64,000 nucleotides of DNA from Symbiodinium natans. Lineage: Eukaryota > Sar > Dinophyceae > Suessiales > Symbiodiniaceae. The notes under the pieces are model-generated. The model was not told the origin of the DNA. It ran no database searches and saw only the letters and a program-made list of their open reading frames with translations. Both the position numbers and the translations under genes were made by a program. The stretch is from the NCBI GenBank assembly GCA_905221605.1, contig CAJNDS010002190.1:1589788-1653787 (forward strand). The letters are read 5' to 3'. This document shows, one piece after another, positions 1-11,000 of this stretch; position 1 is the stretch's first letter; each line of letters opens with the position of its first letter.

Positions 1-123
1 TTCAGGGTCCAGGGTCCCAGGTTTAGGGTCCAGCAGCATTCCCCTTGTGGAGGCTCTAGGTTCCCTTGTAGACCCCCGCAAGTAAGCAAGTTCAACATAA
101 GGCAGCCTCTCGTCTAAACCCTG

Positions 124-860
124 AATCCTAAACCCTAAACCCTAAACCCTAAACCCTAAACCCTAAACCCTAAACCCTAAACCCTAAACCCTAAACCCTA
201 AACCCTAAACCCTAAACCTAAACCCTAAACCCTAAAGGGGCACCCTGTGCCATACCTTTCTCATTTCTTTCAACCCACTTCTGAGGCTTCCGATACTTCA
301 GTGTTCCATACATCATCGGCTTTCCAGCAAGCCCTAAACCCAAAACCCTAAACCCTAAACATCCCACCTTCTTGGGGCGGGCTTGGGAACATAGATGCAT
401 GGTTGGTCCAAAATCAACCTGAGAGCCGCAGCTTTCCAGTATCTCTTTGGCGCAGCTTAGGGTTGAGGGTTTCCCTTCTAAACCCTAAAGCCCTAAACCC
501 TAAAACCCTAAAACCCCAAAACCCCAAAACCCCAAAACCCAAAAACCCCAAAACCCTAAAACCCTAAAACCCTAAAACCCTAAAACCCTGCAACCCTAAA
601 GCCCTAAACCCTAAACTGCACCAAAGGGCTCCTAACTCTCTACTACTGGTTTAGGGTTTAGGGTTTAGGGTTTAGGGTTTAGGGTTTAGGGTTTAGGGTT
701 TAGGGTTTAGGGCTAGCTCAGGCGGGACCCAAAGACTGCTGGCGAGCGAGGCACCTTGAGCGGTTTAGGGTTTAGGGTTTAGGGTTCAGGGTTCAGGGTT
801 CAGGGTTCAGGGTTCAGGGTTCAGGGTTCAGGGTTTAGGTTGCGGGTTTAGGGTTTACGG
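124..860. repeat. Telomere-type arrays, both orientations
   Basis: CCCTAAA at 124-236, degenerate CCCTAAA/CCCCAAA at 476-617, TTTAGGG at 650-712 and 765-860. The last contains seven TTCAGGG units (785-833). Orientation flips around the short island at 618-649. Confidence 0.95.
261..330 (-). CDS. Possible minus-strand exon (MMYGTLKYRKPQKWVERNEK)
   Basis: Open stretch on the minus strand ending at AAAG|GTATGG, a good GT donor, with telomere-type repeats on both sides. No family recognised; weak support. Confidence 0.25.
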
Positions 861-1214
861 TTTCGGGGCCTTCTTAGAAAGGGTCTCGGGTCTAGGGTTG
901 TGGGAAAAAATAGGGTTACGGGATTTTTGGCCTGAAAAAGGGGGGGGGCATGTAGGTCCTGGGGGCTTGGGGTGCTCTGGGCTCAGGGTGCCAGAGTTTA
1001 TGGGATTTAGGGTTTATGGGATTCAGGGTTTAGGGTTCAGGGTTTAGTGTTTAGGTGTTTAGGGTTGAGGGTTTAGGGTTTTAGGGTTTAGGGTTTAGCT
1101 TCAGATGGTAGGGTTTGTGGGTGGTTCAGCCGGGAGTTGGAGTTCCTCGGGCTCCATCAAGCTGGCTTGTAGTCCTGTAAGCGCAGAATCCCTTGGCAGG
1201 GATTCTACTTTACT

Positions 1215-1310
1215 AGGTAGGCCCTTGGGACATTTTATATTTTCCCTTATTTGGGTTTAAGAGGATCATATTCAGGAATATTTTTCAGAGGGTTTTAGGG
1301 GCCATCCTAG
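1215..1310. repeat. Dispersed repeat F, copy 1
   Basis: Shares GTAGGCCC..GGGACA, TTTCCCTTAT, GGGTTTAAGAG, TCATATT, TTTTTCAGAGG and GGGCCATCC, in order, with 16601-16706. Confidence 0.6.
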
Positions 1311-1849
1311 TTTATGTTGGACCCATCTAGTCTTATCAGGGCAATGTCCATCAGGCTTTTGTATGCATAATACACACGTATTCAGCAAACTACTTATTCT
1401 AGAGGGATATAAGGTACTACTTGAAAAAACATGGCGGCCCTAGACACATCAACCCGAGTGCTGGTTTCAACCAGCCGGGTCTTAGCGCCTCGTCTTTTGT
1501 ATGGAGAGCTGTTCGGCTGCGAACCCGACAAGTACTGATTTTAGGGTTGAGGGTGTGTAGTGCAGTCGCTTCCGTCCCAAACAACCTACAACCCAACCCG
1601 ATTTTATCTACTATTTGAACCCGAAACCCCAAACCATGGAACCCTAAGCCTAAGCCCTACACCGAATTAGGGCCCTTGAGCCCCTTTAGGAGGGCCTGCC
1701 CATGCGTTTAGGTCTCTAGAATCTAATCCATTCCCCCTGATATTAAGACCCCCCTAATATAAAAATCCCCCCGGCACCAAATACCGATCCCGGTCTGTGC
1801 CTATTAAAACCTCTACAGAGTTAGGGGGGGATTAGGGGGGGTGGAGGCC

Positions 1850-2140
1850 CTAAACCCTAAACCCTAAACCCTAAACCCTAAACCCTAAACCCTAAACCCT
1901 AAACCCTAAACCCTAAACCCTAAACCCTAAACCCTAAACCCTAAACCCTAAACCCTAAACCATAAACCATAAACCCTAAACCCTAAACCCTAAACCCTAA
2001 ACCCTAAACCCTAAACCCTAAACCCTAAACCCTAAACCCTAAACCCTAAACCCTAAACCCTAAACCCTAAACCCTAAACCCTAAACCCTAAACCCTAAAC
2101 CCTAACCCTAAAACCCTCAACCCTAAACCTAACTAAACCC
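1850..2140. repeat. CCCTAAA array, about 290 bases
   Basis: One of the longest near-perfect arrays (about 40 units), with rare CCATAAA variants. Interstitial; unique DNA follows on both sides. Confidence 0.97.
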
Positions 2141-2583
2141 TAACCCTGACCCCTCTCACAAGGCTGCAAGGCTCTGACTGTTTTTGCCGGACTGTCTGTT
2201 CCGTGCTTGTCTGCCTGGCTTTCAGTCAGGCCTGCTCTGGGCGGCCTGACTGGCAGCCTTGTCTGAACAGCTAAGGGGTTTAGGGTTTACAGTTTAGGGT
2301 TTAGGGTTTACAGTTTAGGGTTTACGGTTTAGTAGGGTTCAATTAAACCGGCATGCTACAATAAGGACGGGCTGGTTTCTCGGACAAACGATAAGAACCC
2401 CCCCTAATACTAAAATCCCTTCGGGGGTTTTTATACAAGGGGGGGGGGGGGCCTTTTATATTAGGGGGAACGGATTAAACTCCAAACCCTGTAGGCTTTT
2501 AGGCCTGTAGCTCTGTATCCCAAGAAGCCATAAATCTATAGCCCAAACCTGAACCAAAGATCCCTAAACCCTAAACCTCGAAG

Positions 2584-2615
2584 GCGTGGCGCTGCTCAGC
2601 AAGATCTTCGAAGAG
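2584..2615 (+). CDS. EF-hand gene exon a: VALLSKIFEE
   Basis: Starts after CTCGAAG next to a CCCTAAA repeat; ends before GC donor (GAG|GCGATA). Supplies the entering helix of the first EF-hand. Confidence 0.55.
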
Positions 2616-5231
2616 GCGATAATTAGCACCGAAGTGGGGTAGTCTAAGGTGCGGCCCTCATTTGGTATCCCCATTAAGCAATGTGCTACAAGGGTTCAGG
2701 ATTTGTTGTGTTGTGCGTTTTTTGCGATACCTGAAGATATAGTGAAGATGCTATGGGGTTGAAGGTTTAGGTTTTTTTTTGCGTTTGGCGGGTTTAGGTT
2801 TATAGGTTCTTGCATTGCACTTGCGCTCGGGTGGCTAAATGCAGCTGAAAGCCTAAACCCTACGGGCTCTTGGAAGGAACCCTTTCGCAGTGTATTACTT
2901 CTTCCTCGTTCCTGAACTCCTTGTTAAGAACTAGCAGTAAGGGGTAGAAGGGGGAACCCTAGAAGGGACCCTAGATGACCCCTATATAGACCTTATATAG
3001 TCCCTATATACCTACGCAGCCCCTAAATGCCTTGAGTCCCTTGATGGCAAGAATTAGGGTTTAGGGTTTAGGGTTTAGGGTTTAGGGTTTAGGGACCCAA
3101 GATTGAAAGATGCAGACGATGCACCTGTCTCAAGGCAGATGTTGACAAGAGCGGCTCCCTAGACAAGGGCGAGTACGTCACTGTCCGGTGCTCAAGCATC
3201 GAGGGTTTAGGGTTTAGGGTTTAGGGTTTAGGGTTTAGGGTTTAGGGTTTAGGGTTTAGGGTTTAGGGCTGGCACTTTGGATCTTTGTTGCCCACCCTCG
3301 GGGCTGTTTAACCAAAATCTTCTCCTCACCCGGTTACTCCTCGCCCAACACCCGTATCGCAGCAGAGTATCCCCAAGAGTCCCTGGAGTGCACAACCCTA
3401 GATGTTCCTGAGAGAGTCCCTGAGTGCCCAACCCGAAGTATTCCTTGCCCAATCGCAGAGTACTATATGCCAAATAGTTTTTCGGGAGTGTCTAACCCCA
3501 AAGTATTCCAAGAGAGTTTCTGGAGTGCCCAGTCCCACACTCTTTACCTTGTCAACCCCTAGCCCTAAACCCTAAACCCTAAACCCTAAACCCTAAACCC
3601 TAAACCCTAAACCCTAAACCACCTTGTTGACCTAACCGATCTAAATCCCTGAGGCCTTCTCGCACACCTCGGTCACGCAGCAGCTGATTTCCCGCAACCT
3701 CAAGGCGCTTTGCCTGCGACAACCTCCACCTTGCTGGCCAGGGTTTAGGGTTTGGGGTTTAGGGTTTCGGGTTTAGGGTTTAGGGTTTAGGGTTTAGGGT
3801 TTAGGGTTTAGGGTTTAGGGTTTAGGGGTAAAGAACCGCCCAAAGCCAGGGATCTCAGTTATGGGGCCTTGTTGGTACTCCCAAGCTGGAAGGAAGAAGC
3901 GCTCATAGAGCACTAAGAGCCCATGGCGTTTGTCAACGCATGTCAAGCCCCATTCGGTTTTGGGGTTTAGGGTTTAGGGTTTAGGGTTTAGGGTTTAGGG
4001 TTTAGGGTTTAGGGTTTAGGGTTTAGGGTTTAGGGTTTAGGGTTTGGGGGTCTTTGAGTTTTAGGGCTTCAGGGCTGAAAGGGTCTAGGCCCTAGGCTAA
4101 TGAAGGTTGCTTCAGGGTTGCTAGAGGTGAGGTTAGGGCAGGTTCGGGAAATATAAGCACATTCATGGAGGTGATCGTACAAGTACCCTAAACCCTAAAC
4201 CCTAAACCCTAAACCCTAAACCCTAAATCCTAAACCCACTTGCATGAAGGCTTAGGGACCTGCCTCCGATAAGGGTTCATCTTGGCAGCTTGCCCTATAG
4301 GCTTACGACCCTACACGCTAAACCCTGAACCCGAAAGCTCGAAAGCCCTCAATCCAAAAGGTCTACATACGATGCTCTAGGGGTCGGAAGAATTACTAAT
4401 AATATTCCCTTCTGGACCCTTGGTAATTATACTATAATAACCGGCCCCAAACCCCTATTCTAACTATTCAGCCCCCCCTAAACCCTAAACCCTAAACCTT
4501 AAACCCTAAACCCTAAACCCTAGACCCTAAACCCTAAACCCTAAACCCTATACCCTAAACCCTAAACCCTAAACCCTAAACCCTAAGCCCATCATCGTCT
4601 TTTTGAAGCCGACTCCACGCTCGACCGCGGCGGGGTCGGCGGATACCCGGTGTACCTTATACTACTATGTGCTTAAGAACCCTTTAGGGTTTTGGGGGTT
4701 AGGGTTTAGGGTTTTTGGGGTCTTTGAGTTTTAGGGCTTCAGGGCTTAAAGGGTCTAGGCCCTATTTGCTTAAGAACCCCAAAAGAATAAAACAAAATAA
4801 TCCCTAGATGACCCTTAATCAGGAAGAATGTCTTTTTGGGGGGGGTACCTTATACTACTACTTGCTTAAGAACCCCAAAAGAACATGAAAAATGATCCCT
4901 ATGTTACCCTTATTAATAAGGAAGTGTTTTTGTTTTGTTGTTTTTTTGGGGGGGGGTCTTAAGCAATTAGTAGTATCTGATATATTATGATATGCAGGGT
5001 ACCTCATTTCCGAGATGCCGAACGGAGAACCAGTCAGTCTACGCAGTTCCTGTCAGCCCCGACGCGGGCGCTCAGGTGGCACATCGTTTTTTCCCGCAGG
5101 CCGTGCTTAGCGGCGTTGAACCCTAAACCCTACACCCTAAACCCTGCTGAAGGTGCCAGAGTGGGAGAGCCTCTTCAGCGTCTTGGACGAAGATGGCAGT
5201 GGCACCCTCGCCTGGGAGGAGCTGCGAGAAG
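2584..5231 (+). CDS. EF-hand protein gene, four recognised micro-exons, partial
   Basis: Four plus-strand pieces join in phase: 2584-2615 (ALLSKIFEE), 3135-3182 (ADVDKSGSLDKGEYVT), 3654-3704 (AFSHTSVTQQLISRNLK) and 5153-5231 (VPEWESLFSVLDEDGSGTLAWEE...). Two canonical EF-hand loops are visible (DVDKSGSLDKGE and DEDGSGTLAWEE), so the product should bind calcium. The first loop's entering helix lies in a different exon from the loop. From memory, similar EF-hand pairs occur in dinoflagellate ion-channel-like proteins, but no channel part is seen here. Donors are GC, GT, GC and probably GC. Introns carry TTTAGGG/CCCTAAA arrays. The exons before and after are not identified. Confidence 0.62.
3135..3182 (+). 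CDS. EF-hand gene exon b: ADVDKSGSLDKGEYVT
   Basis: Acceptor GTCTCAAG. Calcium-loop residues D-D-S-S-E are all present. GT donor after ACT, or possibly GT of the TTTAGGG array at 3205. Confidence 0.68.
3270..3545. repeat. Island with degenerate 45-60-bp repeats
   Basis: AGTATTCC..AAGAGAGTCCCTGGAGTGCCCAACCC occurs three times in diverged form (from 3366, 3418 and 3494). No gene seen. Confidence 0.5.
3654..3704 (+). CDS. EF-hand gene exon c: AFSHTSVTQQLISRNLK
   Basis: Acceptor ATCCCTGAG; GC donor (AAG|GCGCTT). Phase 0 at both ends. CCCTAAA array upstream (3565-3620), TTTAGGG array downstream (3741-3830). Confidence 0.62.
4652..4982. mobile_element. Inverted-repeat element family A (TGCTTAAGAACCCC), three local copies
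   Basis: The full copy 4847-4982 has ends ACCTTATACTACTACTTGC and, inverted, ATCAGATACTACTAATTGC, followed on both sides by TTAAGA and C-runs. A truncated copy lies at 4764-4846 and only the left end at 4652-4684. MITE-like; no coding capacity. Confidence 0.65.
5153..5231 (+). CDS. EF-hand gene exon d: second EF-hand
   Basis: Acceptor TGCTGAAG right after a CCCTAAA repeat. Contains FSVLDEDGSGTLAWEEL, a full EF-hand loop with Glu at position 12. The 3' border is either GC at 5232 or the GT of the TTTAGGG array at 5284. Confidence 0.72.
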
Positions 5232-5439
5232 GCTCGGATGCTGACACCCTGGGACACAAGGGGTGGCTTCTGGTGTTGCGAGGGTTTAGGGTTTAAGGTT
5301 TAGGGTTTAGGGTTTTGGGGGTGTGTTGCTTCATGTTCTGGCTTGCCATTGTGCACTTTTTGACCCACAAGCCAGCCCACAACACCAAAAGTTCTCCTGT
5401 TTGGGGTTTTGGGTCTAGGGTTTTTGGGGTTTCAGGGTT

Positions 5440-5980
5440 TGGTGGAGCACTGTGCCCCTAATGTCTTGACATCTCCGTGCATGTTCTTATAACATTTTCG
5501 CGATTTGGCGGGTCTCTTCCGAAGTTGAAACGATTTAAGGTAATATTCCTACGCTCTTTGATTTGCTTGTGGACAGCAAATGTAGGGGCACGCTGGCATA
5601 CCACACGATAAGCTAACCTTCTTAAGAGTGTTCACACATTCGTGTCGCTGGTAGAATTCAAAGAACTGAGTAGCTCGTTCCCTTATGCTCATCAGATTGG
5701 CAAGATCTTCGACACCATAATATTTACGTAGTATATATATATATATATAGTAAAAGTTAAATAACTTGTTAAATAACTGAACCTAGCGTTTACATTCAAA
5801 TGGACTTTCGCCCAATCAACAAGTCTGCACATAATTCAACTTAAGTAAATTTCGCTCCCTCGTCAATCTCTACCTCAAGTCGTTCTGCGTCCTTTTGATG
5901 TTTCAACGGCTGTCTCAGTGCTTCGATCTGCTCTCACTCTTCGGGCGCTGTACCCTTCAGTTCCTCATCCAGTGCTGCAC
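5440..5980. other. Island of AT-richer DNA, no gene recognised
   Basis: About 540 bases without telomere-type repeats, including (TA)n at 5731-5748. No coding stretch or RNA gene recognised; foldback element D follows directly. Confidence 0.6.
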
Positions 5981-6088
5981 ATGGGTAGTTCTCTCAATTA
6001 GGGTCCCTTTTGGGGACCCTTTTCTAAAGGGTGCCGCCTTATAAGGGGTACCCAAAAATGGGCCCTAATTTAGAAAACTACCCACATG
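5980..6088. mobile_element. Foldback element D
   Basis: Ends CATGGGTAGTTCTCTCAATT and, inverted, CATGTGGGTAGTTTTCTAAA, then AATTAGGG(T/C)CC on both sides. Single copy in the window. Confidence 0.6.
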
Positions 6089-8185
6089 TCAGCGCTTCCT
6101 AACTGATTATCTGGTTTGACTCAAATTGCCGCCAAGTGAGTTCCTACAATCGAACTTCATGTACCGTCTCCATTCTTTGATATAGTTTTTGATTTACATT
6201 TACATGATTATTCTTCTGTGGCCTTCGTTTCGTCTTAGATAGGCATATGCATTCAAGCATACTTGGGCTCATCAAGGGTCTGAAAGGTCGGGCCTGAATT
6301 TGAACCGTCCACCCTAAACCATGAACCCTCAAGCCTAAACCCTAAACCCTAAACCCTAAACCCTAAACCCTACAGCCTAAACCCCGGCAACTTGGCAAGG
6401 CCTGGTTTCCTATTGGGCGCGGCAGGCCATGGAGGCCATCCGGACCGTCCCTCTGTTGGCGGGGCCTCTACAAACCCTGCTGAGACCCCCTAGTTGTAGT
6501 TTAGGGTTTAGGGTTTAGGGTTTAGGGTTTAGGGTTTAGGGTTTGGGGTTTGGGGTTTGGGGTTTGGGGTTTAGGGTTGTTGTTTTTTTGCTTGTGGGGT
6601 CATATCCAAGATACTTGTAGCAAGATGGGTACGTTGTTTGTTCACCAGGGGCTCCTGGCATTGGGCTGTGTCGGTTCTCGTGGATTGGGTTCATGGTTCC
6701 CGGGTCAGGGTCTGGGTCTCCGGTGTGTTTCCCCGATTCTCGCCCAGGCTTCCTGAACCCTAAACCCTTACATAATCCTAAACCCTAAACCCTAAACACC
6801 TGAACCCTAAACCCTTATATAATCCTAAACCCTAAACCCTAAACACCCTATAAATCCGAAGCCCAGCCTCTTACAGACCCTACCACACAGTCAAACCTTA
6901 CGGCGCGCGTGCTACGGACGCCGAGTTTGGCGGCTTAGACACCCCCCAAGGGTCCATGTACCTGCATAGGGAACATCTTGGGCCTTAAAGTGCTTCCCAG
7001 GCCCAAGTATAGAATAATGAGGTACAAAAGTTCTTGGGGACCCGCTAAGCCGTGTAGCAAAGTAAGAAGCCCGCCAAAAACACAAGCATTCTTCCTCATA
7101 AGGCTAATACAGGGATTGTTCTCTTTTGATTTGTTTGGGGGGGGGGGGGGTTTTCTGAAGCAAGTAGTGGTCATGAATCGCAGGCCCCCCCCCCCCCCCC
7201 CTCAAACTATCCTTTCTTACCTCAAGCCGAAAATCGTGGATTCCTTGGGTTTAGGGCTCACGGCGTAGGGTCTGGGTTCAGGGTTCAGAGTTCAGGGTTC
7301 AGGGTTTAGGGTTCAGGGTTTAGGTATTAGGGTGTTGGGGTACTATGCTTGCTTACCTAATAAAAAGCCCTCACGGGAGCACCCAAGCCCAGAACCCATG
7401 GTCATGATGTGGAGGTCCTCACCAAGTGAGTCGTGGCGCCATGCAAATGCTTCCCCTGCTTCCACCGCTCGTGGGCTTGAGGAGGGCTTCTTGCCCCCCC
7501 AAATAGGCCTCGACAGAAAGCGCATGTAGGCCATGATCTCCAGATCCAGTCAGAGGATTAGTACCTAGGCCCAAACTCCAAAACCCCAAACCCTGAACCC
7601 CGAAGCCTGAACCCTGGGAAGAAAATGTGACCAGGTAAGGTCTTGGGAATCGAAAGTCCCATCGAGACGGTATCACCTTGGCAAAGTGCAGTTTCAGGAT
7701 GTTGGCGGTGGGTGGGGTGGGCGGGGGGGATACTGGTTTAGGGGTCGGCCCCCTAGCACGGCATAGCCCCTGCACCTGGTGATTAAGGCAGAAACAAGTA
7801 AGGCAAGCGGTTTCAGGTCATTTCTAACTCTACTCATAGCTGCCCCCGAACCAAAAACCCGAAACCCTTGGTCCTCAATTGTGGTACCTATATTACCCTG
7901 AACCCGTGCCCCCTAAACCCCTAAGCCCCTGAACCCCCTAACCCCTAAACCTCTAAAACGCTAAGCCCCAAACCCTACCCCTCCCCTGAACCCCTTAAAC
8001 CCTAAACCCCTAAACCCCTGAACCCCTAAAGCCCTGAGCCCTAAACCCTAAACCCTAAACCCCTGAACTACCTCTCCCCCTGAACCCTTAAACCCTAAAC
8101 CCCTGAACCCCTAAAGCCCTAAGCCCTAAGCCCTAAACTCCTGAACCCTAAAACCCTAAGCCCGAAAGCCTACACCATAAAGGCT

Positions 8186-8490
8186 AAACCCCAAACCCCA
8201 AACCCCAAACCCCAAACCCCAAACCCCAAACCCCAAACCCCAAACCCCAAACCCCAAACCCCAAACCCCAAACCCCAAACCCCAACCCCAAACCCCAACC
8301 CCAAACCCCAAACCCCAAACCCCAAACCCCAACCCCCAAACCCCAACCCCCAAACCCCAAACCCCAAACCCCAAACCCCAAAAACCCCAAACCCCAAACC
8401 CCAAACCCCAAACCCCAAACCCCAAACCCCAAACCCCAAACCCCAAACCCCAAACCCCAAACCCCAAACCCCAAACCCCAAACCCCAAAC
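8186..8490. repeat. Variant array CCCCAAA (TTTGGGG)
   Basis: About 300 bases of the variant heptamer CCCCAAA, almost free of the CCCTAAA form, with scattered units of 6 or 8 bases. Its three minus-strand frames are open (FGVWGLG repeats) but are not genes. Confidence 0.95.
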
Positions 8491-8695
8491 CCTACCCCTC
8501 CCCCTGAACCCCTAAAGCCCTGAGCTCTAAACCCTAAACTCTAAACCCTATAAACCCTGCCCCCAAACCCTAAATCCTAAACTCCTTAAACCCTAAACCC
8601 CTGAACCCTAAAACCCCATGCCCTAAGCCGCCTCAAGTAGGACTTGGGGGGCGAAGCCCTGAAACGCCCACGCTTGCATGAAAAATGGAGTGGTT

Positions 8696-8805
8696 TAGGG
8701 TTTAGGGTTAAGGGTTTCCGGGTTTATAGGGTTTATAGGGTTTATAGGGTTTATAGGGTTTATAGGGTTTAGGGTTTAGGGTTTAGGGTTTAGGGTTTAG
8801 GGTGA
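8696..8805. repeat. TTTAGGG array with TTTATAGGG sub-array
   Basis: Five units of the 9-mer TTTATAGGG at 8723-8767 inside TTTAGGG repeats. Confidence 0.9.
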
Positions 8806-9189
8806 TTGCCGAGCCGCCGTTTTCAAGCCTCCAGGCCTCCCCGCTGACCCGAGCTCTGCAGTTTAGGTTTAGGGTTTAGGGTTTAGGGTTTAGGGTTTAG
8901 GTTGTAGGGTTTAGGGTTTAGGGTTTGGGGTTTGGGGTTTAGGGTTTAGGGTTTAACGGTTGAGGGTTCAACGGTTCAGGGTTTAAGGGTATAGGGTTTT
9001 AGGGGCAAGGGGTTCGGGTTTGAGGGTTTGAGGGTTTCTGCGCTTGGGTTTGAGGTTTTAGGGGCTAGGGGTTTGAGGGCTTTTAGGACTTACGGCTCAG
9101 CGTCCGAGTTTGCGACTCCAGAAGACGTCTGAAGAGTTCAGGGTTTACGGCTTTGATTGGTCTTAGCGGCTCACACGTTATAGGGTTAT

Positions 9190-9292
9190 AGGGCTCTTAA
9201 GGGAGGGGGCTTCAAGGGGCCTTTGTAACCCAAGGGTCCCTAATACTGAGGTTCCCTGGGCAATGACCCCCCCCCCCTCCCTTAAGAGCCCT
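9190..9292. mobile_element. Inverted-repeat element family B, best copy
   Basis: Perfect 20-bp terminal inverted repeat AGGGCTCTTAAGGGAGGGGG; 103 bases in total. MITE-like. Confidence 0.75.
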
Positions 9293-10549
9293 AGAAACAC
9301 AGGCAAGAGTTGAGGGAGTTGAGGATGAAGCCCTATGTCTACAGGGTTTAGGGTTTAAACGTTTAGGGTTTGGGGGTTAGGGTTAAGGGTTTAGGGTTTA
9401 AGGTGTAGGGCTTGAGGGGTTTTAGGGTAGGATGTCAGGGATGTCTTCGGGCGGAGACTCTGGGATCACTTGGGAGGCGTCCGGAGGCAGCGGTTTCCTG
9501 CACGAATTCGGCCGAAGGTTCATGAGTACGTCGTTTCGAAAGTACCTCTGAGCAAAGGTTATAGGATGGGCTATCTTACTCTCAGCTTGTGTGGGTGCCA
9601 GGCTGTAACATTGGCCATCTTACTTTCATGTCGTCATAATTACTGTACTTGTTTATTATCGGTTTGTAGGGCCAAGAGCTGTTGCAAGATGGGCAGTCTG
9701 CCCTATATTGTTTGTCAGGAAGGCTGCTTGCAGCTGTCTGCACGTTAAATGGCCCCAAACCCCTAGACAGTTAGTTAAACTCAGAATCCCAGAACTTATA
9801 CCTCCTGAGCCCTAAACCTCTAAACCTGTAACCCCTTGCCGAAATCCCCGATCCCTCTTCCAACAAACCCAAGCCAGCAAACCCCAAACCCATAAACCTT
9901 TAAACCTGCTACTCCCCCCCCCCCCCCCGGCAACCCTTAAACCCCCAAACCATAACCCTCTAAACTCTTGCCTTAACCTACAACAAGCCCTAAACCCCTG
10001 AACCTCTAACACCCAAACTTGAAGCTCCTACGCTTTAAACTCCGAAAACGCCTGAAGGCCCTAAACCCCATTAAAAAACAAGTCTCGACATGCCCCTAAA
10101 AACCACCAAAGCCCCTGAAGCCCCTGAAGCCCCTGAAGCCCCTAAACCCCCCCCCCCCCCCCAACTTCCCGACGAAAACAAACAAAACCACCCCAAACCC
10201 AAAACCCAAAACACCCTAAAACCACCCAAAGCGCCCCCAAATCCCCCCAACAGCCCCCGGACCTCCAAAACCCCCTTAGCCCTTGAACCTTCAAGTTCGC
10301 CTCCTGCGAGTGTCTCGGGCGCCACTTCGAAGTTGTAGGCTAAAACGACTACCCTGCACCCAGAGCCCCGAACTCAGGATTTGTTTAAAGGGTACCCTAA
10401 GCCCTAAACCCTATAACCCTAAACCCAAAGCCCTAAATCCTACATCCTAAACCCTAAATCCTAAACCTTAAGCACTAAATCCTACATCCTAAACCCTGAA
10501 TCCTAAACCCTAAGCACTAAATCTAAACCCTAAACCCTAAACCCTAAAC

Positions 10550-10592
10550 AGGCTTTCCGAGACTGTCGCTTTGAGAGGCTCGTCTGCGCGCA
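10550..10592 (+). CDS. Possible exon (AFRDCRFERLVCAQ)
   Basis: Acceptor-like AAACAG followed by an open, codon-like stretch in an island between a CCCTAAA array and CCCAAGC repeats. It could belong to the EF-hand gene or another gene; no family recognised. Confidence 0.25.
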
Positions 10593-10828
10593 GCCTGCGC
10601 AGGCTGTAGGAACAGGAAGCCCCAAGCCCCAAGCCCCAAGCCCTAAACCCTAAACCCTAAACCCTAAGCCCTAAGCCCTAAACCCTAACCCTGAGCCAAA
10701 ATGCAGGGTTTGGGAGTTCAGGAGATGGCTTGTGGGGCAAAAGTTACCCATGAGTCCTGCGAACCCTCAGCCGAAACCCCTTAAGCCAACTTGAAAGGCT
10801 GAAGCCCTCCCAGCCCTGTAGGGGTGCG

Positions 10829-10905
10829 GGGTTTAGGGTTTAGGGTTTAGGGTTTAGGGTTTAGGGTTTAGGGTTTAGGGTTTAGGGTTTAGGGTTTAGG
10901 GTTTA
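10829..10905. repeat. TTTAGGG array
   Basis: About 11 clean units ending at the ATG of a small ORF. Confidence 0.95.
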
Positions 10906-10907
10906 CC

Positions 10908-11000
10908 ATGGCCTCGAAACCGGAAATGTGCGAGGGTGCTCTCTGCACAGATGTGAAGTCGCAACTAGATACCGGCTTGAAAGAATGGGTTTCGCATTGA
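10908..11000 (+). CDS. Small ORF, 30 codons, unknown
   Basis: ATG directly after a TTTAGGG array (10829-10905), reading MASKPEMCEGALC... to a TGA. Codon-like composition, but it may equally be an exon piece. Function unknown. Confidence 0.2.
   Translation: MASKPEMCEGALCTDVKSQLDTGLKEWVSH

Larger units (their letters stand above)
3057..4588. repeat. Series of short telomere-type arrays
   Basis: TTTAGGG at 3057-3095, 3204-3268, 3741-3830 and 3961-4047; CCCTAAA at 3565-3620, 4187-4228 and 4479-4588. Each is 6-15 units and separates islands of 60-300 bases, several of which hold the EF-hand exons. Confidence 0.93.

Noticed and set aside
8156-8488. Minus-strand frames of 96-110 codons (FGVWGLG repeats)
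   Set aside because: Readings of the CCCCAAA array.
10690-10704. CTGAGCCAAAATG, resembling the inverted dinoflagellate spliced-leader 3' end
   Set aside because: Only about 12 bases match, the following bases differ, and no donor or snRNA-like context is present; chance is likely.
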